Positions 50,646 to 62,212 are shown, numbered from the stretch's first letter. The stretch is 64,000 bases of DNA from Heracleum sosnowskyi (GCA_030848705.1 CM061243.1:113298674-113362673); one strand, 5' to 3'. A program made the numbers and translations. The notes: generated by a model from the sequence alone, not told the origin.

Positions 50646-51225
50646 TCAATATACTTATATAAAGGAGAAGACGGAGGCGGTGAGGAGGTGGCGTCTCTAG
50701 AATCGTTCCGTTCTATTTTTCTAATTTTCTCAATTTTTCACAATTTTTAATTTTAATAATTACAACTTTCTTTATTAAATAATTTAATAATTTTAAATAA
50801 TAAAATAATAAAATAATTAAAATAATTAAATAATTTTAATAATTTTTCTATTTAAATAATTTTATTAAATGCAAATTTTATAGAATATATTTTATTTGAT
50901 AATTTAAATAATTTTATAGATATTTATTTCACAATTTTTATTCTAATATTCTTTTTTTTAACAAATATATTCTAATGCCGCTGATTTTATAGAATATATT
51001 TTATTTGATAATTTAAATAATTTTGTAGATATTTATTTCACAATTTTTATTCTAATATTCTTTTTCTTAACAAATATATTCTAATACCGCTGATTTTATA
51101 GAATATATTTTATTTGATAATTTAAATAATTTTATAGATATTAATTTCACAATTTTTATTCTAATATTCTTTTTCTTAACAAATATATTCTAATACCGCT
51201 GCGAAACGCGACTTAGTAACCTAGT
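50646..51225 (+). mobile_element. Candidate non-autonomous Helitron
   Basis: Begins TCAATATACTTATATAAAGG after a host A and ends CTAGT before a host T, as required for Helitron insertion between A and T. A GC-rich potential hairpin (CTGCGAAACGCGA) lies about 11 bp before the CTAGT end, as in plant Helitrons, though the stem is short. No Rep/Helicase gene. The interior is very AT-rich with a tandem triplication. Confidence 0.5.
50874..51200. repeat. 109-bp tandem triplication
   Basis: Three nearly identical units (50874-50982, 50983-51091, 51092-51200), each containing GATTTTATAGAATATATTTT and ending near TAATACCGCT (TAATGCCGCT in the first). They lie inside the candidate Helitron, next to its 3' hairpin. 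Confidence 0.92.
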
Positions 51226-51549
51226 TTCTCGTAAAAGAAAAGAAAAAATCCTTATTCGTATCATAGTATTTTTTTTTTTTGAAAATGATTCGTATCATAG
51301 TATTATGTTTTCACTTTTCATCATTATGTTTAATTTCAATATAAATTACCTAATTGCAGTATAAATTCTAGCATTAACTACAATTAAAAATTAAAGAAAA
51401 GTAAATATTCGAGAACGGGGAGAAGTATCAAATAAGAAAAGTGTCCTAATCATATCTACCCGCTCCTAAATAAGGATACAAAGAAACATTTATTCAACTC
51501 TCAGGAAAGTAAATATTAATTGCGAGAATGTCCACTCAAAATCTGCTCA
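51226..51549. other. Region with no gene, upstream of the CBF fragment
   Basis: AT-rich with a T-run near 51270. The N-terminal half of a CBF protein and its AP2 start (YRGVR) would be expected here but cannot be found in any frame, so the pseudogene is truncated at its 5' end. Confidence 0.5.
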
Positions 51550-51581
51550 AGGAATCCTGACAAGTGGGTTTCCGAGGTAAG
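51550..51581 (+). pseudogene. DREB1: CBF/DREB1-like AP2 domain, part before gypsy element E
   Basis: Encodes RNPDKWVSEV, the middle of an AP2/ERF DNA-binding domain, and reads through GTAAG into 57986 once element E is removed (giving VRKPNEKSRIWLGTF). Upstream sequence is not recognisable. Confidence 0.85.
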
Positions 51582-51928
51582 TGTTAGAGACCCAAGTCCG
51601 ATAGCTAGTGGGCCGACTAAAGAGGCCCACAATCCCAGCTCGATTGAAGAGTCCATATCTTAGCCCATGTGCCTAACGACGCGACGACTGGGTCATGGAG
51701 GACTGCACGAAGTCCACGTTCCGAACGTAAGGATTGGAATTAGCTGGTAAAAGAGGAAAAACCAGGTTTGAGAAGACACACAAACTAATTATAGTTCTCG
51801 TACGTTTCTTTACTAAAAAGGACCAGTTAACTGATTCTCACACCGGAGGTGAATCGGAGGGCACATCCGTCGCATTCTTCTCATTGCAGGTCCGAACGAA
51901 CGAAGGACGGAAGAAACTGGTTCCAACA
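51582..51928 (+). repeat. 5' LTR of element E
   Basis: Starts TGTTAGAGACCC, ends GGTTCCAACA. About 5 percent different from the 3' LTR by eye. Confidence 0.95.
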
Positions 51929-51930
51929 TT

Positions 51931-51948
51931 TGGTGCCGTCTGTGGGAA
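51931..51948 (+). other. Primer binding site of element E
   Basis: TGGTGCCGTCTGTGGGAA, two bases inside the LTR and near-identical to the site of element D. The tRNA is not assigned. Confidence 0.7.
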
Positions 51949-51981
51949 CGTACGATTTATCTGTAATTAAAATTTATTATT

Positions 51982-52570
51982 ATGACGGCTGATAGACCAC
52001 CTGGGTTTGATTATTCAGGTAGGCCGGGCGGCTCAACCACGGTTACGCCCCTAATCAATAGGACGTTAAACTTTGATTCCGAAGGGGATGAAGGACCTAT
52101 ACGACCCCTGAGGAACAGAAGGAGTTGTTGCTCAAATGGAGGCAAGAACAAGCCGCCAAGAAGGGCAAACAAGGGGAATCTGATCAAGCGGCAAGAAAGG
52201 CTCAAATACGAGCGAAGAAAAGGGAGGCCGATCTCCTGAAATTGGAAGCCCTCAGGCTCTGAAGAGAAGAAATTGAGATGGAGGAGAAAGCCGTAAGAGA
52301 TTCTGTGGCAGAAGATGAGATCCCACTAATTGAGCTCGAGACCCAGAGGGAGAAGCGACCTCATAACGATGAAGACGGGTCTACGGACTCCGAATCGTAT
52401 CACAGAAGAATCAAGTCTAAAATTGTAGTATCTTCCGAGTCAGAAGACGAAGACGACCCACATGTTAAAAGTCGTCTAAGGAGAATGAAGAAAGCCATGT
52501 TTGGTGAAAGGAAAATAAGCCATGAGTCGGTCGTAACTAAAGAGATTGAACAATTGCAGAGATGGTTTTG
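51982..52570 (+). pseudogene. Element E gag, truncated
   Basis: Starts MTADRPPGFDYSG. It shares INRTLNFDSE, the acidic KRPHNDEDGSTDSES block and KKAMFGERKISHE with gag of element D. A frameshift near 52095 and a TGA at 52260 break it. The capsid domain and zinc region are absent: the frame meets RNase H sequence at about 52560. Confidence 0.85.
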
Positions 52571-53075
52571 AGATATGTCAGGCTATCAGGTTCACCTTTC
52601 CTCTGACTAACAATGAGGCTGAATACGAAGCATTGCTAGCAGGGCTCTCTCTAGCGCGAAGCCTGGAAGTGAAACATGTACGGGTGTTCAGTGATTCTAT
52701 GCTTGTGGTGAAACAATTTTCTGGGGAGTATGGACAAAAGGACCCCCGAACGAAGGCATACACGGCTAAGGTACGTGAGAATTCGCTTCATTTCGAATCA
52801 TTTGAATTAAATCAGGTGGCCAGAGAAAACAACAGCAGAGCAGATGCATTGTCTCGGCTCGCTTCAGCTGAAACTCAGAACCTAACTGGTTCGATATACC
52901 TGACCGAAGTTAAGGCCCCTTCCATCGACAAAAGGCAGTGTTTGGAAATTCATCAAGGGGTCAATTGGATGACCCCCATCAGAGCCTTTCTGGAGAAAGG
53001 AGTCTTGCAACTGAATAAAAAGGAGGCACAAAAGGTGAGATATCGGTCGGCCAACTACACCTTAGTAGGGGACAA
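52571..53075 (+). pseudogene. Element E RNase H (Tat-type) and spacer
   Basis: Begins at GFEICQAIRFTF immediately after the gag remnant. It contains NNEAEYEALLAGLSLA, VRVFSDSMLVVKQFSG and RADALSRLASAE, the second RNase H of Tat-lineage gypsy elements. The spacer EIHQGVNWMTPI leads to integrase through a frameshift near 53075. RT and protease upstream are deleted. Confidence 0.88.
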
Positions 53076-54197
53076 TTGTTCAGACGGTCGGCTACGCAGC
53101 CCCTTCTCAAATGTCTGGACCCCGAAGATCAAAGGTTAGTCTTAGAAACAGTGCACGAAGGAATTTGTGGCGAGCATTTGGCACGACGATCCTTAGCTTT
53201 CAAAATTCTGAGACATGGATTCTTTTGGCCGACCATAAGGGAAGACGCCAAAAATTATTCCAAGAGGTGTAGGCAATGCCAGCTATTCAGTACCGTACCG
53301 AAACAACCTCCAGAAGAAATGTCATCGGTCCTTAATCCCATCCCCTTTGCCGTGTGGGCCGTAGACATTGTGGGAATTCTACCCACCAGTACTAAGCATG
53401 CTAAATATTGTATTGTGGCCATCGACTACATGACGAAATGGGTGGAAGCCTGACCGCTGTCGGCCATAACCGAGGAAGCATCCAAAAATTTTATGTTGGA
53501 GCAAGTAATTTTGAGGTTCGGTATTCCGATGGTCTGTGTATCCGATAACGGAACTCAATTCATCGGTAGTAAGTTCAGGAAGTTCTTGGCTAAGTTTGGG
53601 ATCCAGCAAAAGTTCAGTTCAGTCGGACATCCACAAGGGAATGGAGCCATTGAAGTAGCAAACAAGAGTATCTTCGACGGTATAAAGAAACGGCTCGGAG
53701 ACGCTAAGGGCATGTGGGCAGAAGAGTTACCCTATGTCCTTTGGGCCTACCGAACAACTCCGAGATCCTCGACCGGGGAAACCCCATTCAGGTTGGCGTT
53801 CGGGACAGACGCATTGATGCCAGCCCAAGTTGGAATGGAATCTTACCGGACACAGGTGTTTAATGTGGAAAGCAACGAGTTCGGACTACGAGCTAACATA
53901 GATTTAGTAGTTGAAGAAAGGAAGGCAGCTCACCAGAGAAATGTTCGATACCAGCTTCAAGCCGCTCAGTACTACGATGCCGGAATAAAAAAAAGGTCTT
54001 TTCAAGTGGGAGACCTTGTCCTCAGAGAGCTAGCAACTTCCATGCCGACCAAACAAGGAAAGTTAATGCCAAATTGGGAAGGCCCTTACACGGTAGTTGA
54101 GGTAGTTCGGCCAGGGACATATAAACTGTCGGGGTCGGGCGGTTCTTTGATCAAGAACACCTGGCATGCTTCACGCCTTCGTAGGTTCTACCATTAA
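53076..54197 (+). pseudogene. Element E integrase, one stop
   Basis: The HHCC zinc region is visible (HEGICGEH, CRQC), then the core triad with VDIVG, VSDNGTQF and GAIEVANK, the last two acidic residues separated by 35 residues. A TGA at 53451-53453 follows KWVEA, and the same frame continues to the C-terminal domain (WEGPYTVVEVVRPGTY, HASRLRRFYH) and ends at 54195-54197. Lacks only one codon to be open. Confidence 0.92.
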
Positions 54198-54879
54198 GCA
54201 TATCAGTAACCTCTGTTTTTCAAATGTTTTTACTTCAGCAATTTTCATTCAGATATTCTACTTCAGCATGATTTAATTCAGTACATTTATATCAACTTGA
54301 TTCTATGGCACTTCTAAATACAACGTACGCAAAATACGAAATTTGAATAGCACGAACGATGATAACACGTAGATAAATACAAACACTTCCACGCCCATAC
54401 TTCAGGGCATTCAAAAGGAAATTATGTGCTTAAAATTTTGTATTCAGTAACGTACTGTTAATATTTTAAATTGTATTGCCACCTTTTCAAAATATTAAAG
54501 GGACAAAACTTACTGAAGAGGTACGACGAATGGACGTTCGAACCAAAGGTAAGCACAAATACTAAGGCAAGTTACTAAGCCGAAGATGTATTACAAAGAA
54601 AAATACTAAGGCAAGTTACCAGGCCTAAGAAGTATTATAAATAAAGATGCTAAGGCAATCTACAAAGCCAAAGAAGCATTATCTACGAAGAATTCAAATC
54701 AAAGAAAAAGCTAAGGCAACCAAATATGACCTAAAGCAAATATGATCGAATGCCAAACATAGCAAGAAAACATAAAATCTGTGCTAAGGCAAACGAGATC
54801 ATCATAAATATAAGCCCGAAGGCAAAAGTAAAGCCCGTAGGCAAAGTGTTAAATTACACCAATGATGAAAACACTACAA
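54198..54879. other. 3' region of element E with iterated CTAAGGCAA
   Basis: No gene. At 54560-54845 the short word CTAAGGCAA or (A/T)AGGCAAA recurs at least eight times with degenerate flanks. This is a family-specific repeat cluster next to the end of the antisense gene. Confidence 0.6.
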
Positions 54880-56700
54880 CTAATCGGACAAATCCGACTC
54901 GGGATCCGAACTGACTACCGGAGGGACATCAGGCTCTTCAGGACGCCCGATGGGATCTTCCATGCCCTCCTCTAAGAGAAGTTTGTAGTCCATCCCAGCA
55001 GCATGAGCCTTACGAATCACCTCCTCGTATCCCGCAGTGAATCCCCGATCTTCGGATAGGAGGATTAGCTTCTGGGCTTTCTTCTCGGCCTTTCGGGAAG
55101 TCCTCAGCCTGGATTTAGCCCGGTCCAAACGAGTAAAGGCATCATCGAGGTCGATCTTGACAATGTCCCGATCGGTAACCACCTGCGCCAGTCTTTGCTG
55201 CAACGAACAAACTTCCTTATGCGAAGCATCCAGCCGACCCTCGGCAGCCTCCGCTCTCTCTTCGGCCAGCTTAAGCTCTCGAAGCTACGAGTCCAAGTCC
55301 TTTACCTTCTGCTCTATAGCAGCAGCCCAAGGGACAGCCTGAAAACACATCACAAAAGTTGATGTACAAGTAAAGGAAACAGAAAAGGACGAAAGAAGAA
55401 AGAGAATACTTACCATGGTAAGGTGCCCTAACAGCTCGGCACAGGCAGAAGAGGCTCCAGCCTGATCATACACCGATCGAACCCGAGGAAGAATAAAAGC
55501 GCGGCACATGTCCGTCCCTACCTCCTTAACAGCCAAGGGCGCCTCAGCAGCAAACCGATCGGTTGTCACCACCGACCAATCAGGCCGATAGGTTACGACC
55601 GACTCGCCACTGAAACCCCTTTGTCGCTTCAAAAGAGAATGGGATCTCGGGTCGGTCAGAGGTGGAACGGGCTCTGAGTCAGGGGCCAGGGAGCCGAGAA
55701 TCTCCAAGTCATCAGCAAGGGGGGAGTACGAGGCTCCGGCCGGGATCCTGAGACCTCTTCCTCCAAAACTTCAACTTCAGGGACAGGCTCCGCATCCCGC
55801 TTAACCGCTAACACTGCAAGCTTTCTTGCATTCTTTGCATGTGCCCTTTGAATCATCTCAGAACGGGTAGACACTGCAAAAAGAACGAAGTTTAAAGTCA
55901 GTAAACAGAAGAATACTTACTAAAGAATCGACAAACATAACGAATGACAAATAGAAGTGCAATTTTGTGTTACCGGTACCCCATAGAGCCCGAAGCTAGG
56001 TATTATCCCTACTGATCACTAACGGGATGCGGTTCGGCTCCTGAGGATTGCAGAGTCGGGCATAATCCGCCTTGTCTTCATCGTTCAGGTCAGGAGCAAG
56101 GATAGTGGTCGGATCGATCTCTCGCCATACAGAGTACTTAGACAATTTATGCCCACTGATGTAAAACCAGTGGTCGTGCGTTCCCCGATTGCTGGAATTG
56201 GTGACGTCCCAATCTGGTCGGCCAGTCCTACGAGATTGCTGGTAAAACCCAACACTTTTGTCATTCTTCCTAAAGTCAAAATGGTGTAAAAGAAGGGACA
56301 AGCGGGGCTTCACCCCAGCCTTCATGCATCTATCCTGGAAATTGTTGATGTGGATGAAGGTATTAGGGTCTAATTGGCCTAAAGCGACTAAGGTGTATTT
56401 TAATAACTTCTTCAAGACGGGAAGAAGCGGAAGGCGGAGTCCATAGAAAAAAGTCCGCTCGAACACTCCCAGTGCGACCGATCCAAATACCTTGTCTACC
56501 TTAGGCGTATGATATATTAGATTTGTCTCATCCGCTTCGTACGTACGAAAGAGAGAGCTTGGGATGTCGTATTTCTTCGCCATCTTGCGGACATCAGCCT
56601 TCGTCATCACAGAGTTTAGGTTCGCCGAAGCAAATCTGGAAGCACCAAAGTGCGCCATGGTCGAATACACGGGTCCATATTCTACGGGTTGATCCATAGC
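54880..56700 (-). pseudogene. Antisense spliced ORF of element E
   Basis: Opposite strand to gag-pol, in the 3' region as in Tat-lineage elements. Exon 1 (56700-55974) follows an acceptor-like TTCTCTGCAG and starts MDQPVEYGPVYST. It contains ALGVFERTFFYGLRLPLLP and HINNFQDRCMKAGVKPRL, resembling the plant domain called putative gypsy type transposon. An intron with GT/AG ends (55973-55875) leads to exon 2 (55874-55414, STRSEMIQRAHAKNARKL). A second intron (55413-55339, donor GTAAGTATT) leads to exon 3 (55338-54880), a coiled coil (SKSRLRTSRKAEKKAQ is close to the read) ending DPESDLSD. Breaks: TAG at the end of exon 1, a frameshift in exon 2 near 55710, and TAG near 55285. Function unknown. 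Confidence 0.75.
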
Positions 56701-57633
56701 CTGCAGAGAATGGAAAGGGACAAAATTAGCCTTGCACTCGGATGAATTAAAGGAATGAACGATCAAAAAGGTCGATTGGATGATTAAAACCGAGTACATA
56801 GGGCCCATTTTGGATGAAGGAAACTCCTAAGGGCAAGAAAGGGTAGAATTTCGGGCTACGTGATAAAGTCTGAAGGGTGTTCTAAGAATATGAAGACTGA
56901 CCGAAGGGCGTTCTTATTCAACAAGCTACCCAGAAATTCATCTATTGTTAAGAAAAGACGCTCGCCACTCTCAGGTTTTGCTCTTACTCACAAAGACAAG
57001 AGAGTAACATTCAGGACTTGTGCGAGTCATTACGCCTTAGCACTAAAGTGATCTAAGGTGTGCTATAAGTACATGCATATTCGTAAAATATGTGTGCATA
57101 CATATACAAAATTGCTATACACCCAATACATTACAGATTCCAAAACCAAAAGACTATACAGGGCACAAAAAGAAGTAGCAAGAGATGAAAAACTTACTGG
57201 CGTTGAGTATTGAAGATGTTGATTGATGCTTTGATGTTGATTGATGCTTTGCTGTGGATACTCGCGCACATATGGTATGCTCACTGGAAGCTGGGAAAAA
57301 TGAGATTATTTGGGAGAGGAGATTTCTTGAATATAAGACAGAAATTAGAAATGACAAAGAAAAGGTGGTTATGTGAATATTATACAGCCGTTTTAAAATG
57401 GTCGGTGGAGATGAAAACCGTCGAAATTCACGGCTGAGATTCACCTGGAGAAATGTGTAAGTCCATTGATGCAATTATGACCACAGCTGTCTATCGCTGA
57501 CGTGGACCTGTCTCCTGACATCTTCGGGTGGCGACCTGTTCGTTCTGACAGAAGTGGGTCCTAACAATTATTCGAAGGTAGAACAAATCTTTGGGCCTCC
57601 GACCGAATAATCTTCGCACGGAGTCCAGGGACA
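56701..57633. other. 3' region of element E upstream of the antisense gene
   Basis: No coding sequence I can support. It may hold the first intron, leader and promoter of the antisense gene. A direct repeat of GTTGATTGATGCTTTG occurs near 57218-57252. The polypurine tract before the 3' LTR is weak. Confidence 0.4.
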
Positions 57634-57980
57634 TGTTAGAGGCCCAAGTCCGATAGCTATTGGGCCGACTAAAGAGGCACACAATCCCCAGCCCGATTGA
57701 AGAGTCCATATCTTAGCCCATGTGCCTAACAGCACGACGACTGGGTCATGGAGGGCTGCACGAAGTCCACGTTCCGAACGTAAGGATCGGAATTAGCTGG
57801 TAAAAGAGGAAAAAGCAGGTTTGAGAAGACACACAAACTAATTACAGTTCTCGTACGTTTATTTACTAAAAAGGACCAGTTAACTGATTCTCACACCGGA
57901 GGTGAATCGGGGGCACATCCCCCGCATTTTTCTCATTGTAGGTCCGAACGAACGAAGGACGGAAGAAACTGGTTCCAACA
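57634..57980 (+). repeat. 3' LTR of element E
   Basis: Starts TGTTAGAGGCCC, ends GGTTCCAACA, followed by GTAAG. Confidence 0.95.
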
Positions 57981-57985
57981 GTAAG

Positions 57986-58309
57986 GAAACCAAATGAGAA
58001 GTCGAGAATCTGGCTTGGAACTTTCCCCATTGCTGAAATGGCTGCTCGAGCTCATGATGTTGCAGCTATTGCACTCAGAGGTCGAAATGCCTGCCTTAAC
58101 TTTGCTGACTCTTGGAGGTTGCCTGTTTTAGCTTCTTCTGAGGCCAAGGACATTCAGAAAGCTGCAGCTGAGGCAGCAGAAGCCTTCAGGCCATCGAAAA
58201 ATGACAATGCAACTGAGAGTACAAGTTCGGAAACATTGGAATTGCAACAATATCGACATGCGGGCCGGTATACATGGATGAAGAAGCCCTGTTAATCTTG
58301 AAGATCATA
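57986..58309 (+). pseudogene. DREB1: CBF/DREB1-like factor, part after gypsy element E
   Basis: Continues the AP2 domain (KSRIWLGTFPIAEMAARAHD, AAIALRGRNACLNFADS). Next is the CBF signature normally DSAWR, here DSWR with the Ala lost. The conserved ASSEAKDIQKAAAEAAEAFR follows. CBF/DREB1 proteins bind CRT/DRE promoter elements and activate cold-response genes in the nucleus. Near 58265 the frame shifts: the typical MDEEAL block reads in another frame and ends in a stop soon after. With the 5' half lost and element E inside the DNA-binding domain, this is a dead copy. A functional paralogue elsewhere is likely. Confidence 0.9.
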
Positions 58310-61300
58310 TAGCCTTTATAAGGCAAGAATTAATATTTGTATGCATCTTATTTTTGTGATGTGCACTCATCATTTCAGGAATTTTTCAACTAATTTGAGT
58401 ACTCTCTATATTTCATAAACCGATATTCAATATTTAGAATATCTGTGCTTGTCAAATAGTCCAATTATACCAACATTACCTGTGTAAAATTTGGCCAAAG
58501 TAAATGGAGGTCTTATCCAGTAATCCAAATGTGTTTCAAGTAACTGACTTCCTTTTGTATTTCCTGTCAAAAAAAAAAAAGACTTTCTTTTGTATTTGTT
58601 AGTTAACAATTTTAAAAAGTTGCCAATATCTCCTCCATATATATAAAGTAATATTATGAAATGTATATTGACATTTGGAAGATGTATTAGTATTATTGAT
58701 AAAGGTACGTTCTTAGTTTCAGAGTTTAAGGGGTCTATGGAATGTGAACCCGGAAGGGGCCATCAACACTCGGTGAACTCATCAAACACAAGATTGGGAG
58801 AGCATAAAGTGGATTTGGTGGATTTTTCTGATAGGGCATTGCAAATTGGAGTTAATGGTCACTCAAAAGTAGAGGTGGGAGGCTTTCTGAGAGATGATAA
58901 GAACAAGGTAGTTTACATTTTTTTAGGACCTTCTAATTAGGCTTATGATGTTGTAAATGTAGAATTAACTTATTGGCAGAATATTTAACTTAGGTGCAAA
59001 TGACTAATCAAAGCAAGGACTCCAGAGATTAAATATGATTCAAGGATGGTGTTAACCTTCTAGAGATATGGTGCTGAAAATTATCAGAATGGTGTTAATA
59101 AAACGAATGTTTGGCAGGGTTTATGAAATATAGAGTGGTGACATGCATGGGTTTAGGCTCGGTAGAAGAACAATTCATATTTGTGTTTGATGAGGACATT
59201 GGTGCTGGTATAGCGAATAATGCAGTTGGGGATGACCAACCAGTCGAGTTGGTGGAAGACATCTGATGGTCTGCGCTCTCAGGGGTTAATGACAGTCAAG
59301 TTTTATCTACCTAGTTATATCTACATAGTTGGTGGAGGACATAGGCACGGGCGTTGAATTCTTTTTCTTCTCCTTAAAAAAAAAATAACTACACATTTAA
59401 TTGCTAATAATAAATATTTGGTTAAAAGATCTTTTGGTTTACAATTTTTTCATTATTATATTTGTTCTGATCATAAAAAGTATCAAAAACTAAGTGCATT
59501 TTTCAGACCTTCCCGTTCCATTTTTTTAAAAATGATTTGAATAATTTTCTTCATATAAGTAAACAAAAGGTTTGTTTTAAATAAGTTTGCACTTTATACT
59601 TCGTTACTTCAAAATAAAAGATTTGCAACTTATACTTCAGTTACTTCAAAATAATTCATTGACTAAAAAGGTTGAAATTAACTGTTATATTCTTCTGGCA
59701 AATAAATAAGAATTAATATCTAATAATACTATATTTTAATATCTAAAATTTTACTAAAAATTTAAGGTTCGAATCCTGTAATTATATATTAAATTTAAAT
59801 ATTTTTTTTGGTTCGATAAAAAATTCAATATATTGTATATACTACAATTTCATCAAAATTATATATAACTACTAAATTTATATTAAAATATTTAAAAACA
59901 AATAGTGTATGGCGCTGGATATAAGATAGTACAATTAAAAATGAAATATAAAAAGTTTCTTTGGTAGTATGCAATTTGGTCACTCAATTTGCAAAACATT
60001 GTTTTTGAAACAAATTAAAAAAGATTATTAGATATTATACTAAAACTTATTATAAAGAATGATTTTAAATTTGGATCCCACAATAGCATATTGAAATTTA
60101 TTATTTACATTATTAGTTTTAAAAATATATATAAAAATATCAAACATATATTTTTATCTTTTATTTTCCTTAATATATACTATATATTATATTCTATATA
60201 TAATTAACAAAATTAAATTTAATCCAATACTAAAATATTTAATGAAGTACGATTTTGGCCTTTCCAAATCAACAATCATCAACGCTCCAAAAGCTTATAT
60301 TGTAAATTAATAAATTCACACAAAAATATCAAGTTTTAAGCTCACACTACATATAATAAATTCAAACAAAATTTTCAACTTTCAAAATAAGAAAATGAAC
60401 ATGAAAAAATAATTAGTGTACATAATATTATAATAAATTTAAATATATAGCATCTTATTTTTGAGAAAATATTTTGTACAAATATAATTATAGTAAATCA
60501 TGTAAGCACTTGAAGAAATTCGGAAATTTGAATAAAATTCTCAAAATTTGTTAGTGTTTGAAAACAAATTATAAACAAATATTAGAACTCGTTTAGTTTA
60601 ACTTAAAATTATTACTTATAATTTAAAGTTGCTTAAAATAATAAGTTAATAGTAAAACTATTTAGCCAATATATGTTTGGGTAATTTTGTATGATGAATA
60701 AGTTATGTGTTATTAAAAATATAAAAGTAAAATTATACTTGATAAATAATATATTTGAATGATGATATTAAATTTTAACAAATAAAATTATTAAAGTAAA
60801 ATAAGTTACTCAAAAAAATATCATAGGTGTATAAAAAATCAACCACAGTTACAATTTTTATTAATTTTCATATTAATTTGGAAAGTATTTATTAATAATA
60901 TTAATCAATATTAAATTTTAGGAATTGTAATATGTTACTCAAAATTTGATTTAATTCCATAAGTTACCCTGCATAATCACACCTAACAAAAATTTGAAGA
61001 ATGGATGTTAATTATGGTGAATATGTTAAGGATTAAACGAGTACATTTGTTTCTTTTAACAAAGTAATAGACTTACCAATTAATATTCCGTTATTTTATA
61101 AATATTTTGTAATAAATTTTTGATGCTTATTACCTTTTAGATATTTGTATTTTGTATTACCATTAAATAGTTATTTTGTAATTTTTTTAATTGTGATTGT
61201 TATGGACACGGGTATAAATAATTTATTTAATGATTATTTTAAATTAAAATTTTTGTAATAAAATATTTTACTCATTTATAAACATTGTAAAAAATAGTGG

Positions 61301-61465
61301 GAATATAAGAAATATAACCTTTAGATATTCTAAAATTTCTATTCCTAATAGAGCAATATCAATTTTTAAAACCGGAATATGATATTTGATTATTTTTGCC
61401 AAAACAAAAGAAATTATTCATTTTTAGTAATAGTACATACCTAAGTCTAAAAAAAAGAGCACATG
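58310..61465. other. AT-rich intergenic region
   Basis: No gene recognised. The open stretch 58656-58940 has a segment (VGGFLRDDKNKVVY) faintly like a LINE RNase H, but without the catalytic context. From 59390 onward the sequence is extremely AT-rich with many short stops. A box-B-like GGTTCGAATCC at 59766 has no matching A box. Confidence 0.5.
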
Positions 61466-62207
61466 TGTTATTCCCCAACAATGAATGTGGGGGTTGAATA
61501 CAATCTATAAAAAAAAAATTGTTCTTGACAGAAAAGATATGATAAATTCAGGAACACAAAAATAAAGAAAGAAAAAGTTAACACAAGAATTAAAAATTCA
61601 GGTGGATTGATTTATCCACCTGAGAGATTTATGAATCTATTCTAGCTTTAGCAATTTACAAGTGATATTGTCTTGTGCTCTCTAAATTGCCTAAACCATT
61701 GTGAGTAGTGGTCGTTGGTAGCTTGCCCTTCTTGGCTGAATGCTTTTTATGAAATTGCTACAATTGACCAGACAAAACATCTGTGAAATCTGTCAACCCA
61801 TGTGCTCTATCTGAACTGTCCTTTTCACAAAATACACTTATGTTGCTATCTGTAGACAGTCAATTTCAATTATGTAAAATTACAAGGCATAGACTATTTA
61901 CAATTAGCCTCCATATTCTACATATCCATTAACAGTCAACATGACTTATTCAGCCTAAAAACCAATACTTCAACTTCTACATCAAGATTACAAATCAGGA
62001 TTACACATCAGGATTGCATATTAGGATTGCACATCAGAATTGCACATCAGAATTGAACAAACATGTTACATTGAGTCTTATCTGTAGATAATCTACCCTT
62101 CTACAGATACTACAAATGCATGCTATCCGTTGAAAGCTACATTTTTACTTATACAATTTTCACTGAGTTAGTCTAGTTATCATCAAGAAACAATATAGTT
62201 CCTAACA
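61466..62207 (-). repeat. Solo LTR of a fourth Sirevirus-like copia family
   Basis: Starts TGTTATTCCCC and ends GTTCCTAACA, 742 bp, flanked by perfect ACATG duplications (61461-61465 and 62208-62212). The start has the same G-run plus TTGAATAC signature as the LTRs of A, B and C. It carries copies of ATCTGTAGA in both orientations. No internal sequence is attached, so it arose by recombination between two LTRs. Strand is inferred from the shared edge signature. Confidence 0.85.
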
Positions 62208-62212
62208 ACATG

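Larger units (their letters stand above)
51582..57980 (+). mobile_element. Ty3/gypsy Tat-like element E, internally deleted, with antisense gene
   Basis: A 6.4 kb plus-strand element with 347-bp LTRs (51582-51928 and 57634-57980) and GTAAG duplications (51577-51581 and 57981-57985). Order: LTR, primer site, gag, RNase H, integrase, then a long 3' region with an antisense multi-exon ORF. Protease and RT are missing. The LTRs differ at roughly sixteen positions, so this insertion is older than B or C. It split a CBF/DREB1 AP2 domain. Confidence 0.95.

Noticed and set aside
58656..58940. 94-codon open stretch with VGGFLRDDKNKVVY, possible LINE RNase H
   Set aside because: Catalytic Asp context and neighbouring blocks are missing; similarity too short to support.
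59766..59776. GGTTCGAATCC as a tRNA or SINE B box
   Set aside because: No A box or cloverleaf at the right distance; AT-rich surroundings.
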